A DNA stretch of 36,037 bases from an uncultured Eubacteriales bacterium (GTDB taxonomy: Bacteria; Bacillota; Clostridia; Oscillospirales; Oscillospiraceae). Under the pieces are notes generated by a model. It was given only the letters and a program-made list of their open reading frames with translations. It was not told where the DNA came from and searched no databases. Positions 7,492-15,466 of the stretch are shown in pieces (the stretch's first letter is position 1; each line of letters begins with the position of its first letter). The translations under genes and the position numbers were made by a program. The stretch lies in assembly GCA_900316205.1 (NCBI GenBank), contig ONBX01000022.1:1-36037 (forward strand). Reading direction: 5' to 3'.

Positions 7492-7937
7492 TACTTTTTC
7501 ATCCCCTTCCTTTTCTCCTGCAGGATCTGGGTGGCCAGATACAGGCCGTCGATCACCGCCTCGGGCTTGGGCGTGCAGCCGGCCACGTCCACGTCCACAT
7601 GGACGTACTTGGACAGGGGGCCCGCCACAGAGTAGCTGCCGCGGAAAACGTTGCCGGACTGGGGGCAGGAGCCCATGGTGACGATGCACTTGGGATCGGG
7701 CACCTGCTCGATGGAGCGCAGCACGCGGGGCAGGGACTGCTGGGTGATGGGGCCGGTGACCACGACGATGTCCGCGTGGCGGGGGGAGCCCGCCAGCTTG
7801 AAGCCCAGGCGCTCCGCGTCATAGCGGGGGGTCAGCACGCTGACCAGCTCGATGTCGCAGCCGTTGCAGGAGCCGGCGTTGATATGGAAGAGCCAGGGGG
7901 ACTTGCCGGTGCTCTCTTCGATCAGTTTCTTAAACAT
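7491..7937 (-). CDS. mbhJ: [NiFe] hydrogenase small subunit, NuoB/MbhJ-like
   Basis: 148 residues from the ATG at 7937, preceded by AAGGAGG at 7-bp spacing (a GTG two codons earlier is less well placed). It carries the proximal [4Fe-4S] cluster between the ferredoxin subunit and the Ni-Fe site. The four expected ligands are present: Cys24 and Cys27 (SCNGCDIE), Cys91 (GSCPQSG) and Cys121 (AGCTPKPEAV). The short form without medial and distal cluster domains is typical of group 4 hydrogenases and complex I. It sits between mbhM and mbhN with almost no gaps. Confidence 0.92.
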   Translation of the reverse strand: MFKKLIEESTGKSPWLFHINAGSCNGCDIELVSVLTPRYDAERLGFKLAGSPRHADIVVVTGPITQQSLPRVLRSIEQVPDPKCIVTMGSCPQSGNVFRGSYSVAGPLSKYVHVDVDVAGCTPKPEAVIDGLYLATQILQEKRKGMKK

Positions 7938-7949
7938 ACGCACTCCTCC

Positions 7950-8981
7950 TTACAGGCCGTACCAGACCAGCACCAGGCTCAGCAGAGCCAGCGCGGAAAC
8001 CACGGTCCAGTAATACTTGAAGATCTGCTCGATCTTGAGTCGGGCAGTGACGGCATGGACAAAGGAGATGCCCACCGCCGTGACGATGACGCAGAGCACA
8101 AACAGCACCAGCACGTCCAGCAGCATGGTGACAGCCGCCGCGGCGCCGCCGGTGAGGCCGATGAGGGCCACCAGGTTTCCAATGCCGGTCCCGATGCCGC
8201 CAAAGAACAGCATAATGAAGAGGCTCGTCATGGTGAGCATCTTGATGGCGTGGCTGAGCTTGAAGACGCCCAGAGGCGCGCCGCTGTACTCGGCCAGCAT
8301 GCCTTCGCAGATCTCGGTCTCGGCCTCAGCCGCGTCAAAGGGGTGGTTGCCGGTCTCGCCGGGGATCACCAGCAGGAAGGCGATGGCAGCGGGAATGAGG
8401 CTGGCCTTGCAGATGAGGCTGCCACTCTCCAGCTGATAGCGCACGATGGTGCTCAGGGAGAAGGTGATGCCCTCCTTGGCGCCGATGGCCATGCCCACGC
8501 TGCGGCCCACGCTGAGAAGCACCAGAACCAGGGGCAGCTCGCAGGCCAGCACCGTGACCATCTCACGGCTCAGGCCGATGCCGGCATAGGGGGAGCCGGT
8601 GGAGGCGCCGCCCAGGATGATGGACACCGCCGGGATCAGCAGCAGGTAAAGGATCACGATCAGGTCCGCCACATTGGCAAAGGCCGGGATCTGGAACTGG
8701 AACACGGGGATGAAGAGCTGCAGCACCACCAGGGCCGCAAGGCCCAGCAGCGGTGCAATGAGGAACACCGTCTTGTTGGCGGCCGCGGGCACGATGGTCT
8801 TCTTGCCGCAGAGCTTGAAGAAATCATAGAAGGGCTGCAGGATGGGAGGTCCCACGCGCTTCTGCATCCGGGCAACGAGCTTCCGGTCGATGCCGGCCAG
8901 CAGCAGGCCCGTCAGGAAGCAGAACAGGAAGCCGGGGAAGATCAGCACATAGATCAAAGTTTTCAATGCATCCAAAATCAT
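7950..8981 (-). CDS. mbhM: Membrane subunit MbhM/NuoH-like
   Basis: 343 residues with about eight membrane helices. It anchors the hydrophilic arm to the membrane and, by analogy with NuoH, links electron transfer to ion movement. Family signatures are RVGPP (42-46) and the acidic loop beginning PFDAAEAETE (214-223) and ending EYSG (231-234), which corresponds to the quinone-cavity region in complex I and is kept in membrane-bound hydrogenases. Preceded by mbhH with a 15-bp gap and followed by mbhJ. In the archaeal mbh operon the order is J-K-L-M-N, so this arrangement is rearranged. Confidence 0.92.
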   Translation of the reverse strand: MILDALKTLIYVLIFPGFLFCFLTGLLLAGIDRKLVARMQKRVGPPILQPFYDFFKLCGKKTIVPAAANKTVFLIAPLLGLAALVVLQLFIPVFQFQIPAFANVADLIVILYLLLIPAVSIILGGASTGSPYAGIGLSREMVTVLACELPLVLVLLSVGRSVGMAIGAKEGITFSLSTIVRYQLESGSLICKASLIPAAIAFLLVIPGETGNHPFDAAEAETEICEGMLAEYSGAPLGVFKLSHAIKMLTMTSLFIMLFFGGIGTGIGNLVALIGLTGGAAAAVTMLLDVLVLFVLCVIVTAVGISFVHAVTARLKIEQIFKYYWTVVSALALLSLVLVWYGL

Positions 8982-8996
8982 TTCCTTAGCCCCCCT

Positions 8997-10940
8997 TTAC
9001 AGAACGATCAGCGCATAGACCATGGCCAGGGCAAGGGCGATGACAGCCCACAGGGAGTAGTCGTTCACGATGCCGCTGTGCAGGTCATGCATAAAGCTGA
9101 AGTAATGACGCCAGTTGTGCTTGAAGCCCCAGAACAGGTCTCCGCCGCCCACCTGGGAGAACACGGTGTCCTCGCCGCCGTAGAAGAGGCTGTACTTGGC
9201 CTCCACCTTCTCGCTCTTGTTCTCGCGGACCGCGTCGTACTTGGAAGCGATGGCAACGATGCAGATGGCGAGCAGGGCGATCATGAGGAGCATCAGCCAG
9301 TTCACCGGGTTCCAGACCCCCACGGTCTCGATGGTGCGGGTGGCGGCCTCGGGAGCGCTGGCCCCCATGGTGGACTCGGCATAGCCGCTGCCCATCATGG
9401 CGTTGATGTAACGGGACACATGGAAGAGGGTCTTGGCAGCAGGACCGGTCAGGTACTGCTGCACCATGTTGGGGAAGAGTCCGGTAATGGTGCAGAGGAC
9501 GGCCAGGATGCCCATGGCAAAGCGCATGCCGAAGGAGACCTCCTTGGCGTTCTCGCACTCCTTGGGCAGCTGTCCGAAGAAGACGGACTGGGTCACCTTC
9601 ACGAAGGAGGCCAGGGTCAGGGTGGAGGTCACCAGGGCCACGATGGTCACGAAGGCGAAACCGATGTTGCCGGTCTCCGCGGCCTTCTCATAGGTGGCCT
9701 GGTAGATGAGCCACTTGGACGCAAAGCCGTTGAAGGGCGGGATGCCGCTGATGGAGGCCGCGCCGATGAGGAAGAGCACCGTGGTGTGGGGCATCTTCTT
9801 GGACAGGCCCCCCAGCTTCCCCAGGTCCGTGGTGCCGGTCTCGTGGAGCACGGCGCCGGCGGTAAGGAACAGCAGGCCCTTGAACAGGGTGTGGTTCATG
9901 GCGTGGTAGAGGCCGGCGGAGGCGCCCAGGGCGGTCGCCAGGCCGATGGCCGTGAGCACATAGCCGATCTGGGAGATGGAGTGGAAGGCCAGCAGGCGCT
10001 TGAAGTCATGCTGGGCCAGGGCCATGGTCACGCACACGAACATGCTGACGGAGCCCAGGAATACCAGCCAGAACTGCATGGTGCCCAGGTTCATGGTCTG
10101 GAACAGGAAGTAGGCCAGACGGATGATGCCGTAGATGCCGCTCTTGGTGAGCACGCCTGAAATGAGCACCGACACGGGAGCGGGAGCCGCGCCGTGGGCG
10201 TCAGCCGCCAGGGGGTGGAAGGGCACGATGAAGGCCTTGGTGCAGAAGCCGATGAAGAGCAGCGCGAAGGCGATGGAAATGTTGGTGCCCTTGCAGAGCG
10301 GGATGATGGTGGCAAGCTGCGCCAGGTTCAGGGTATGTGCCTGCTGGTAGAGGATGATGGTGCCGGCCAGGATGCAGGTGGAGCCGATGCAGCCCACCAC
10401 CAGGTACTTGAAGGCAGCCTCCAGGGCGCCGGTGACCCGGTTGCGGAAGGCCGTGAGGGCCACTGCCGCGAAGGTCAGGATCTCCACCATGATGAACATG
10501 TTGAAGAGGTCGCCGGAGAGGACCAGGCCCATAACGCCGCCCGCCAGCATCAGGAACAGGGTGTAATACTGGGGCTCGTTGTCATCCTCGCTCATGTAGG
10601 AGAAGGAGTAGAGGCAGGAGACGAACACAGCCGTTGCGATCAGCAGACCGAAGAACAGGCTGAGGGCGTCCACCTCCAGGGCGATGCCGATGGCATAGCC
10701 GCCCGCCGGGACCCGATAGCCCATCCAGTAGGGAAGGATCGCGTTCTGGATCATGATGGGCTTGATGAGCAGGCAGAGCAGGGTCAGGGAAAGGCCCGTG
10801 GCCACGAAAGCGATGCAGTTGCGTACAATGCGGTTTTTCCCGAAAAGCACGATGCAAAACGCGCCCAGGAAGTAGAGCATGATGGAAAAGATCGGGAAAT
10901 GCAGCGGGTCCAACAGATAAAGAAGATTGATATGGCTCAT
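8997..10940 (-). CDS. mbhH: Antiporter-like membrane subunit MbhH/MrpD-like with long C-terminal extension
   Basis: 647 residues with about 14-16 membrane helices, member of the NuoL/M/N-MrpA/D family that moves H+ or Na+. The family core includes EILTFAAVALTAFRN and the lysine/histidine-bearing stretch HPLAADAHGAAPAPVSVLIS. The usual length for MrpD/MbhH is about 500 residues; here about 130 more follow. These contain one membrane helix (NWLMLLMIALLAICIVAIAS), a hydrophilic and amphipathic part (near GGGDLFWGFKHNWRHYF) and a last helix ending the protein. That resembles the lateral helix plus anchor of NuoL, and the separate MbhI subunit, which has no own gene here. I infer a MbhH-MbhI fusion. 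The start overlaps mbhG by 4 bp. Confidence 0.9.
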   Translation of the reverse strand: MSHINLLYLLDPLHFPIFSIMLYFLGAFCIVLFGKNRIVRNCIAFVATGLSLTLLCLLIKPIMIQNAILPYWMGYRVPAGGYAIGIALEVDALSLFFGLLIATAVFVSCLYSFSYMSEDDNEPQYYTLFLMLAGGVMGLVLSGDLFNMFIMVEILTFAAVALTAFRNRVTGALEAAFKYLVVGCIGSTCILAGTIILYQQAHTLNLAQLATIIPLCKGTNISIAFALLFIGFCTKAFIVPFHPLAADAHGAAPAPVSVLISGVLTKSGIYGIIRLAYFLFQTMNLGTMQFWLVFLGSVSMFVCVTMALAQHDFKRLLAFHSISQIGYVLTAIGLATALGASAGLYHAMNHTLFKGLLFLTAGAVLHETGTTDLGKLGGLSKKMPHTTVLFLIGAASISGIPPFNGFASKWLIYQATYEKAAETGNIGFAFVTIVALVTSTLTLASFVKVTQSVFFGQLPKECENAKEVSFGMRFAMGILAVLCTITGLFPNMVQQYLTGPAAKTLFHVSRYINAMMGSGYAESTMGASAPEAATRTIETVGVWNPVNWLMLLMIALLAICIVAIASKYDAVRENKSEKVEAKYSLFYGGEDTVFSQVGGGDLFWGFKHNWRHYFSFMHDLHSGIVNDYSLWAVIALALAMVYALIVL

Positions 10941-11287
10941 CCTCTCAGCCTCCTTATCTCACGGGTGTCCAGGGTGCCGTACATCTCCTTGAGCTTCATC
11001 ACCAGGGACAGGGACATGGCCGTGACGCAGGCACCGATGACGATGCTGGTCAGGGTCAGGGCCTGGGGGATGGGGTCAACGAAGTAGCTGGCCGCCTGGA
11101 GTTCGCCCGGGGTGAAGATGGGGGCAGTACCGCCGGGATTGTAGCCGATGGTGATGATCAGCAGGTTCACGCCGTAGTCCATGATGCTCAGGCCGATCAC
11201 CGTTTTCACCAGATTGTACTTCATCACAATGCAGTACAGACCCAGCACGATGAGGAAGAAGGATGCGATATAGTTCAGTATGATCAT
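10937..11287 (-). CDS. mbhG: MbhG/MrpC/NuoK-like membrane subunit
   Basis: 116 residues and three membrane helices, as in MrpC and NuoK. I prefer the ATG at 11287, with GAGGTG just upstream, over a GTG at 11296 that overlaps that site. The conserved pattern is seen in YCIVMKYNLVKTVIGLSIMD and in ALTLTSIVIGACVTAMSLSL near the C-terminus. Part of the Mrp-like antiporter module. Its stop overlaps the mbhH start by 4 bp and it begins 10 bp after mbhF. Confidence 0.9.
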   Translation of the reverse strand: MIILNYIASFFLIVLGLYCIVMKYNLVKTVIGLSIMDYGVNLLIITIGYNPGGTAPIFTPGELQAASYFVDPIPQALTLTSIVIGACVTAMSLSLVMKLKEMYGTLDTREIRRLRG

Positions 11288-11297
11288 GTCTTTCACC

Positions 11298-11762
11298 TCA
11301 TCCTTTCTCGTTCTGCGCGCTGCGCTCGTTCACCAGGCCCAGCATCAGCAGGGCGATGGAGCCGACGCCGGTCAGAACCTTCAGACCCACGGTCAGGTTC
11401 ATCCAGAAGATGGTGCCGGAGCTGTAGAGGTCGCCGATGTTGCCGTGCTTATACAGCAGGTTCTGGCAGAACTGCATTCCGACAGAGACGCCCAGCATGG
11501 CCAGCGCCACGTACAGGATGGAGGCAAAGCCCTCGGTGCCGTGGAGCAGGTCCGCGCTGAGGGCGCGGGTGGTGGTCTCATAGCCATGGCCCAGATACAG
11601 GATCGTGACCGCAGCCACCATCAGCACGCCGCCCTGGAAGCCGCCGCCGGGGCTCAGGTGACCGTGGAAGATGATGTACATCATGTACACCAGCATCAGG
11701 GGAAGGAGACTGTCCCCGCCGCAGCGGAGAATGACGTTTTTCACTTTGATCTTGTCGTTCAT
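11298..11762 (-). CDS. mbhF: MbhF/MrpB-like membrane subunit
   Basis: 154 residues with four membrane helices. The MrpB signature IFHGHLSPGGGFQGGVL is intact, and the helix after it reaches the conserved Gly-rich stretch. MrpB-family proteins form part of the Na+/H+ antiporter module of Mbh. GGAGGAAGAG precedes the ATG, which overlaps the mbhE stop by 4 bp. Confidence 0.92.
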   Translation of the reverse strand: MNDKIKVKNVILRCGGDSLLPLMLVYMMYIIFHGHLSPGGGFQGGVLMVAAVTILYLGHGYETTTRALSADLLHGTEGFASILYVALAMLGVSVGMQFCQNLLYKHGNIGDLYSSGTIFWMNLTVGLKVLTGVGSIALLMLGLVNERSAQNEKG

Positions 11763-12112
11763 TTCTCTTCCTCCTTTCCCGCTTTCTTGGTAAAGAGGAT
11801 GACCGCGCTGCCGGCCACGGCGGTGATCAGGATAAAGGCCTCGCCCATGGTATCGTAACCACGGAAGTCGAAGACGATGCTTGTCACGTCGTTGACCGCG
11901 CGGGTCCGGGCCAGGTTCTGCTGCACGATGACGGCAGCGGCGCCGTCAGCCGTGGAGTCGTCATAGCTCTCGGGGTTTTTCTGAAGCTCCGCCACGGGAA
12001 CGGTGGCCTTGCTTCCGTCATAGGTGGGGGGCAGCTGCCCCATGCTGATGCTGGCCGCGACCAGAGCCACCAGCAGGATGCCAAGGGAGACCCAAGTCAG
12101 AAATTTCTTCAT
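11759..12112 (-). CDS. mbhE: MbhE-like membrane subunit (MrpA C-terminal part)
   Basis: 117 residues: an N-terminal membrane helix (about 5-24), a hydrophilic segment of about 55 residues, then the family motif TSIVFDFRGYDTMGEAF and a second helix. The motif corresponds to the last part of MrpA, which is a separate subunit in Mbh. The hydrophilic loop between the two helices, rich in Asp, Ser and Ala, appears long for this small subunit and may lie outside the membrane. Coupled by 4-bp overlaps to mbhD and mbhF. Confidence 0.85.
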   Translation of the reverse strand: MKKFLTWVSLGILLVALVAASISMGQLPPTYDGSKATVPVAELQKNPESYDDSTADGAAAVIVQQNLARTRAVNDVTSIVFDFRGYDTMGEAFILITAVAGSAVILFTKKAGKEEEK

Positions 12113-12363
12113 TTTCCGTCCCCTCCTTTGATTTTCCGCAGGGTGACGATGAAGATCAGCGGGACCAGGGCGGCGCCCACGGCCGCCTCGGAGATGGCCA
12201 CGTCAGGCGCGTGCAGGATCAGAAATTCCGCCGCAGCAAAGACGCCGGTCACGCCCAGGGCGATGACGGCGGACAGGAGATTCTCCAGATGCACCGCCAG
12301 GATCGCCGTGACCACCATGCCCAGGATCACCAGTATGTTGAGGATCGTGATCAGTTCAGTCAT
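12109..12363 (-). CDS. mbhD: MbhD-like membrane subunit (DUF4040, MrpA part)
   Basis: 84 residues from the ATG at 12363, which overlaps the mbhC stop by 8 bp. Three membrane helices; the stretch APDVAISEAAVGAALVPLIF is the conserved signature of MrpA/MbhD/NuoJ-like subunits, with an acidic residue in a membrane helix. Part of the ion-moving module. Confidence 0.88.
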   Translation of the reverse strand: MTELITILNILVILGMVVTAILAVHLENLLSAVIALGVTGVFAAAEFLILHAPDVAISEAAVGAALVPLIFIVTLRKIKGGDGK

Positions 12364-12706
12364 AGAGATCCCTCCCCAAATCGTCAGTTTCCATCTTCTT
12401 TTCCGGCCGCACGCCCGCCTTGTAGGCGCCCTTTGCGATGGCATGGGAGCCCAGGGGGTTGGTGACCAGGATCATGAGGCCGATCACCGCGATTTTCACA
12501 GCGGAGCCCGCATCGCCGTTCTTAAAGAAGATGGCGTAAAGCAGAGCGCCCAGCAGCGCGCAGATGGTGCCCAGCGTGGGAATGCAGGTGCTGGCCTGCA
12601 TACGGCTGAAGGTATCGGGCATCTTCAGGATGCCGATGGTGCCGGCCAGGGCAAAGATCGCGCTGATTCCGATCAGCACGTCGATCACAATACGAAGCGC
12701 CGTCAT
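12356..12706 (-). CDS. mbhC: MbhC/MrpG-like membrane subunit
   Basis: 116 residues with three membrane helices. The MrpG/PhaG pattern is clear: GIGILKMPD-like sequence here reads GTIGILKMPDTFSRMQAST, followed by TLGTICALLGA and a C-terminal helix with LMILVTNPLGSHAIAKGAY. A small subunit of the Mrp antiporter module. Starts inside the mbhB stop (4-bp overlap). Confidence 0.9.
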   Translation of the reverse strand: MTALRIVIDVLIGISAIFALAGTIGILKMPDTFSRMQASTCIPTLGTICALLGALLYAIFFKNGDAGSAVKIAVIGLMILVTNPLGSHAIAKGAYKAGVRPEKKMETDDLGRDLYD

Positions 12707-12969
12707 TTGTCCTGCCCCCTTTCTTTCTCCAGATAGCGGCCCACCAGCATGGTGTCGATCACGCCGAAAATCGCCGCCACCAGTGCGATGTCCAGATAGA
12801 TGCCCCGTCCGGAGAACAGGGAGAAGAGCACCAGGGCCACGCAGATCAGGGTGTCGGCGGCGTCGCCGGCCACCATGCGGTCTGCCGCGGTGGGTCCCTT
12901 GGCAAGCCGGATCATGGTCAGGGCGGCCAGGACGGCGAAGGCAATGGCAAAAATCAGCAGATCACTCAT
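12703..12969 (-). CDS. mbhB: MbhB/MrpF-like membrane subunit
   Basis: 88 residues from the ATG at 12969, which overlaps the mbhA stop by 4 bp; a longer frame upstream lies inside mbhA. Three membrane helices and the MrpF signature RLAKGPTAADRMVAGDAAD are present. Part of the Mrp-like antiporter module. A preceding AAGGAGGG supports the start. Confidence 0.9.
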   Translation of the reverse strand: MSDLLIFAIAFAVLAALTMIRLAKGPTAADRMVAGDAADTLICVALVLFSLFSGRGIYLDIALVAAIFGVIDTMLVGRYLEKERGQDK

Positions 12970-13487
12970 TCCCAAACCCTCCTTAAGCCTTTTTCCAGGG
13001 TGCCCTTGATGGCGTCGCCGGCTTCCCTTCCGCTGGGAGCGGTGACGTCGATCCAATGGATGTAGAAGTAATTCTGTCCGTCCTCCTCCGTGGTCTCCAT
13101 GGTGATGGTGCCAGGGGTCAGGGTGATGGAATTGGCCAGAGCCGCCTGGCCGTAGTCGCTCTTCAGATCCACGGGCACCTTCACGATGCCGGGATTGATG
13201 TTTTTGCAGCCGCCGAAGCAGCGCTTGGCCATGTCCACATTGGCCTTCACCAGCTCCACCGGGAAAATGCAGACCCAGTAGAAAAGGCCGGAGAAGAACT
13301 TGGCGGGATTGCAGAGCCAGAAGGCTTTTTCATGGATGAAAAAGCGGGCTGAGAACAAGGCCACCGCCAGGCTGATCACAGCCCCGGCGATCAGCTCCTG
13401 CGGCGTGAAGGACCAGGTCAGCAGCACCCAGAAGGCGAAGCTCACCACGAAGGTCGAAACGACGGCAGGCAAAGTCGTCTTTTGCAA
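12966..13487 (-). CDS. mbhA: MbhA/MrpE-like membrane subunit
   Basis: 173 residues starting at a TTG codon, supported by AAGGAGAGG just upstream. Two to three N-terminal membrane helices are followed by a soluble domain. The MrpE motifs PVELVKANVDMAKR and NSITLTPGTITMET are intact, as is the final YIHWIDV. First gene of the Mrp-like part. An 88-bp gap separates it from hypA, the widest gap inside the operon, so a second promoter is possible, though I see none. Confidence 0.9.
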   Translation of the reverse strand: MQKTTLPAVVSTFVVSFAFWVLLTWSFTPQELIAGAVISLAVALFSARFFIHEKAFWLCNPAKFFSGLFYWVCIFPVELVKANVDMAKRCFGGCKNINPGIVKVPVDLKSDYGQAALANSITLTPGTITMETTEEDGQNYFYIHWIDVTAPSGREAGDAIKGTLEKGLRRVWE

Positions 13488-13575
13488 GGAAAATCCTCTC
13501 CTTTCGTCGGAAGAAAGCCGCTGATTTCCACACAGTTTTCTTCTTCTTGAAACTAAAACTAGAAACCAGAAAATC

Positions 13576-13917
13576 TTATTCCACTTTCAGGTTTTCCACA
13601 AAGAATTCCCGCCCCGTCACCATGCGGATGGCGGTGCTGCCGCAGTCGGGACAGCAGGCCGTCCTGGGTGGGATGGGGCCTGTATAATGACAGGCAAGGC
13701 AGCGGAAGGAGGCCGGCACCGCCTGGATGTTCAGCACCGCTCCCTCTGCCCTTGTCCCCCTGGAGGCGATGGGGAAGAATTCCAGCAGGCATTCCGGGAT
13801 CACCCCGGAATACTCGCCCACTTTGAGGGTGATCTCCAGCACCCGGGAAAAGCCGTTTTTCTCGGCCTCGGCCCGGACGATCTCCAGGATCCCCTCGGTC
13901 AAGGCCAGCTCGTGCAT
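13576..13917 (-). CDS. hypA: Hydrogenase nickel incorporation protein HypA
   Basis: 113 residues. HypA delivers nickel to the large subunit. The N-terminal MHE (nickel ligand His2, Glu3) is intact, and the zinc site is Cys73, Cys76, Cys89, Cys92 (FRCLAC and CPDC). The ATG overlaps the stop of mbhL by 1 bp, so it is translated with its own client. No hypB gene, the usual GTPase partner, is in the window. Placing hypA between the catalytic and the antiporter genes is unusual. Confidence 0.93.
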   Translation of the reverse strand: MHELALTEGILEIVRAEAEKNGFSRVLEITLKVGEYSGVIPECLLEFFPIASRGTRAEGAVLNIQAVPASFRCLACHYTGPIPPRTACCPDCGSTAIRMVTGREFFVENLKVE

Positions 13918-14999
13918 CAGCGGTCCAGACAGCTGAAGCAGGGGTCAATGCTGGCGATGATGAGTCCCGCGTCCGCCACGGTGTTGCCCCGCAGCATGAA
14001 GGGGATGGTGGGCGTGTTCTTGAAGCTGGGCACGTGGACGGAGACCCGGTGGTTATTGAGAGTGCCGTTGCCTACCACCATGTGGCTCAGCTGGCCGCGG
14101 GGCGCCTCGTGGCGGGCCACCGCCTGGCCTTCCTTGATCTTGATGAGCTTGTTGCCCAGGTTGATGGGTCCCTCCGGCAGGTTTTCCAGCGCCTGGCGGA
14201 TGATCTTGATGCTCTCATAGCACTCCAGGGCGCGGACCACCACGCGGGCGAACACGTCGCCGCTCTCCACCACAGGCACGCCGAACTCAAACTCGCCGTA
14301 GGCGGAGTAGGGGGCGTCCCGGCGCACGTCCACATCCACGCCGGAGGCGCGGGCATGGGGACCGATGGCGCCCAGGCGCAGGGCGTCTTCCTTCTTGAGA
14401 ACGCCCACACCCTTGGTGCGCATGGCAATGGTCTTGTCGGTGAGGGCGATCTCGGTGATGCGGTCCAGGGGGGCCTTCAGCTTGTCGCAGGCGTCCAGGA
14501 TCTCTCTTCTGAGCTCGTCGCTGATGTCCCGGCGGCTGCCGCCGATGGTGACCATGGCGTAGTTGACGCGGTTGCCGGTCATCTTCTCCAGGATATCCAT
14601 CACCAGCTCACGCTCATCCCAGATGTGCATGAACATGCTGTCGTGGCCGATGATATGGCAGGCGATGCCCAGCCACAGGAAGTGGGAGTGGAGCCGCTCC
14701 AGCTCCGCGGTGATGACGCGGATATAGTCGCCGCGCCGGGGCACCTCGATGCCGTTGATCTTCTCCACCGCCATGGCATAGGTGAAGGCATGGGAGTGGG
14801 AGCAGATGCCGCAGACACGCTCCACCAGCACCAGGGTCTGGATGGCGTTGCGCTCGGTAGCCAGTTTCTCGATGCCGCGGTGGTTGTAGCCTACAAAGAC
14901 CTCGGCGTCCTTGATGACCTCACCCTCGGTGATGAGGCGCGCGTGGATGGGTTCTTCCAATGCGGGATGGTACGGCCCGATGGGTACGATATAGCTCAT
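13917..14999 (-). CDS. mbhL: [NiFe] hydrogenase large subunit, NuoD/MbhL-like
   Basis: 360 residues, the catalytic subunit that makes or oxidises H2. Both Ni-Fe binding pairs are present: Cys63 and Cys66 (RVCGICSHSH) and Cys354 and Cys357 (DPCFSC). This separates it from complex I NuoD and from MbsL-type sulfane reductases, which lack one or both. The protein stops three residues after the last cysteine, so there is no C-terminal extension to be cleaved by a maturation protease, and none is encoded nearby. The ATG follows AGGAGGG and overlaps mbhK by 4 bp. Group 4, Mrp-linked. Confidence 0.95.
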   Translation of the reverse strand: MSYIVPIGPYHPALEEPIHARLITEGEVIKDAEVFVGYNHRGIEKLATERNAIQTLVLVERVCGICSHSHAFTYAMAVEKINGIEVPRRGDYIRVITAELERLHSHFLWLGIACHIIGHDSMFMHIWDERELVMDILEKMTGNRVNYAMVTIGGSRRDISDELRREILDACDKLKAPLDRITEIALTDKTIAMRTKGVGVLKKEDALRLGAIGPHARASGVDVDVRRDAPYSAYGEFEFGVPVVESGDVFARVVVRALECYESIKIIRQALENLPEGPINLGNKLIKIKEGQAVARHEAPRGQLSHMVVGNGTLNNHRVSVHVPSFKNTPTIPFMLRGNTVADAGLIIASIDPCFSCLDR

Positions 15000-15403
15000 A
15001 CACTTCCCTCCTCTTTCTTCTGGTTCTTCTCCACCAGCTCGCTGAGCGGGGTGACCATGATCTGTCCTTTGCCCTGGGTTTCCAGCATGTCCTCCGGCAG
15101 GAAGAGCCGCTTGGACACGTCCAGTCCCTCAAAGGTGATGTTGAACAGCTCGTTCAGCTCCCGTTCAGGCCAGCGGGCGGCCTCGTCGTAGATCTCGCCG
15201 ATGGAGGGCACGGTCGTCTCGCCCACCACATGATAGGACTCCACAACCGGGTCCACCGCGTAGTCCCATGAGATGTCCATCTTCCCCTCTTTGTTCAGGA
15301 AAGCATGGATCATCACCAGGTACACGCCGTTTTTCCGCATCCGCTCGGCAATGGGTACGATCTGGTCTTTGGTAATGTCGATCCGTTTGTACTCCTGCTG
15401 CAA
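14996..15403 (-). CDS. mbhK: NuoC/MbhK-like hydrogenase subunit
   Basis: 135 residues if started at the TTG at 15403, which has GAGAGGTGA at the right spacing. A longer frame from another TTG at 15466 overlaps hypE and has no ribosome-binding site. The family motif is seen in SWDYAVDP and in SIGEIYDEAARWPERELNEL, the NuoC/30-kDa signature, with FGLDVS-like sequence (FEGLDVSKRLFLPED) near the end. It packs against the large subunit in the hydrophilic arm. First gene of the structural operon, 56 bp after hypE. Confidence 0.87.
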   Translation of the reverse strand: MQQEYKRIDITKDQIVPIAERMRKNGVYLVMIHAFLNKEGKMDISWDYAVDPVVESYHVVGETTVPSIGEIYDEAARWPERELNELFNITFEGLDVSKRLFLPEDMLETQGKGQIMVTPLSELVEKNQKKEEGSV

Positions 15404-15438
15404 GTTCTTCACCTCTCTATGATCCAAATTTTTTGCTG

Positions 15439-15466
15439 ACTGTATATGAAGGGTATTTGCTAACAA
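15439..15466 (-). promoter_or_regulatory. Possible promoter of the hydrogenase structural genes
   Basis: On the minus strand, TTGTTA (15461-15466) and TACAGT (15439-15444) are 16 bp apart, in the 56-bp gap between hypE and mbhK. It would let the structural genes be expressed apart from hypCDE. Match to consensus is moderate. Confidence 0.4.

Noticed and set aside
7599-10160. 853-codon open frame on the plus strand
   Set aside because: It lies antisense to mbhJ, mbhM and mbhH, whose families are clear. The product is a His/Gly/Gln-rich string typical of the antisense of high-GC genes.
13917-14999. Complex I NuoD or MbsL sulfane reductase instead of hydrogenase
   Set aside because: Both CxxC pairs for Ni-Fe binding are intact, which these relatives lack in full.
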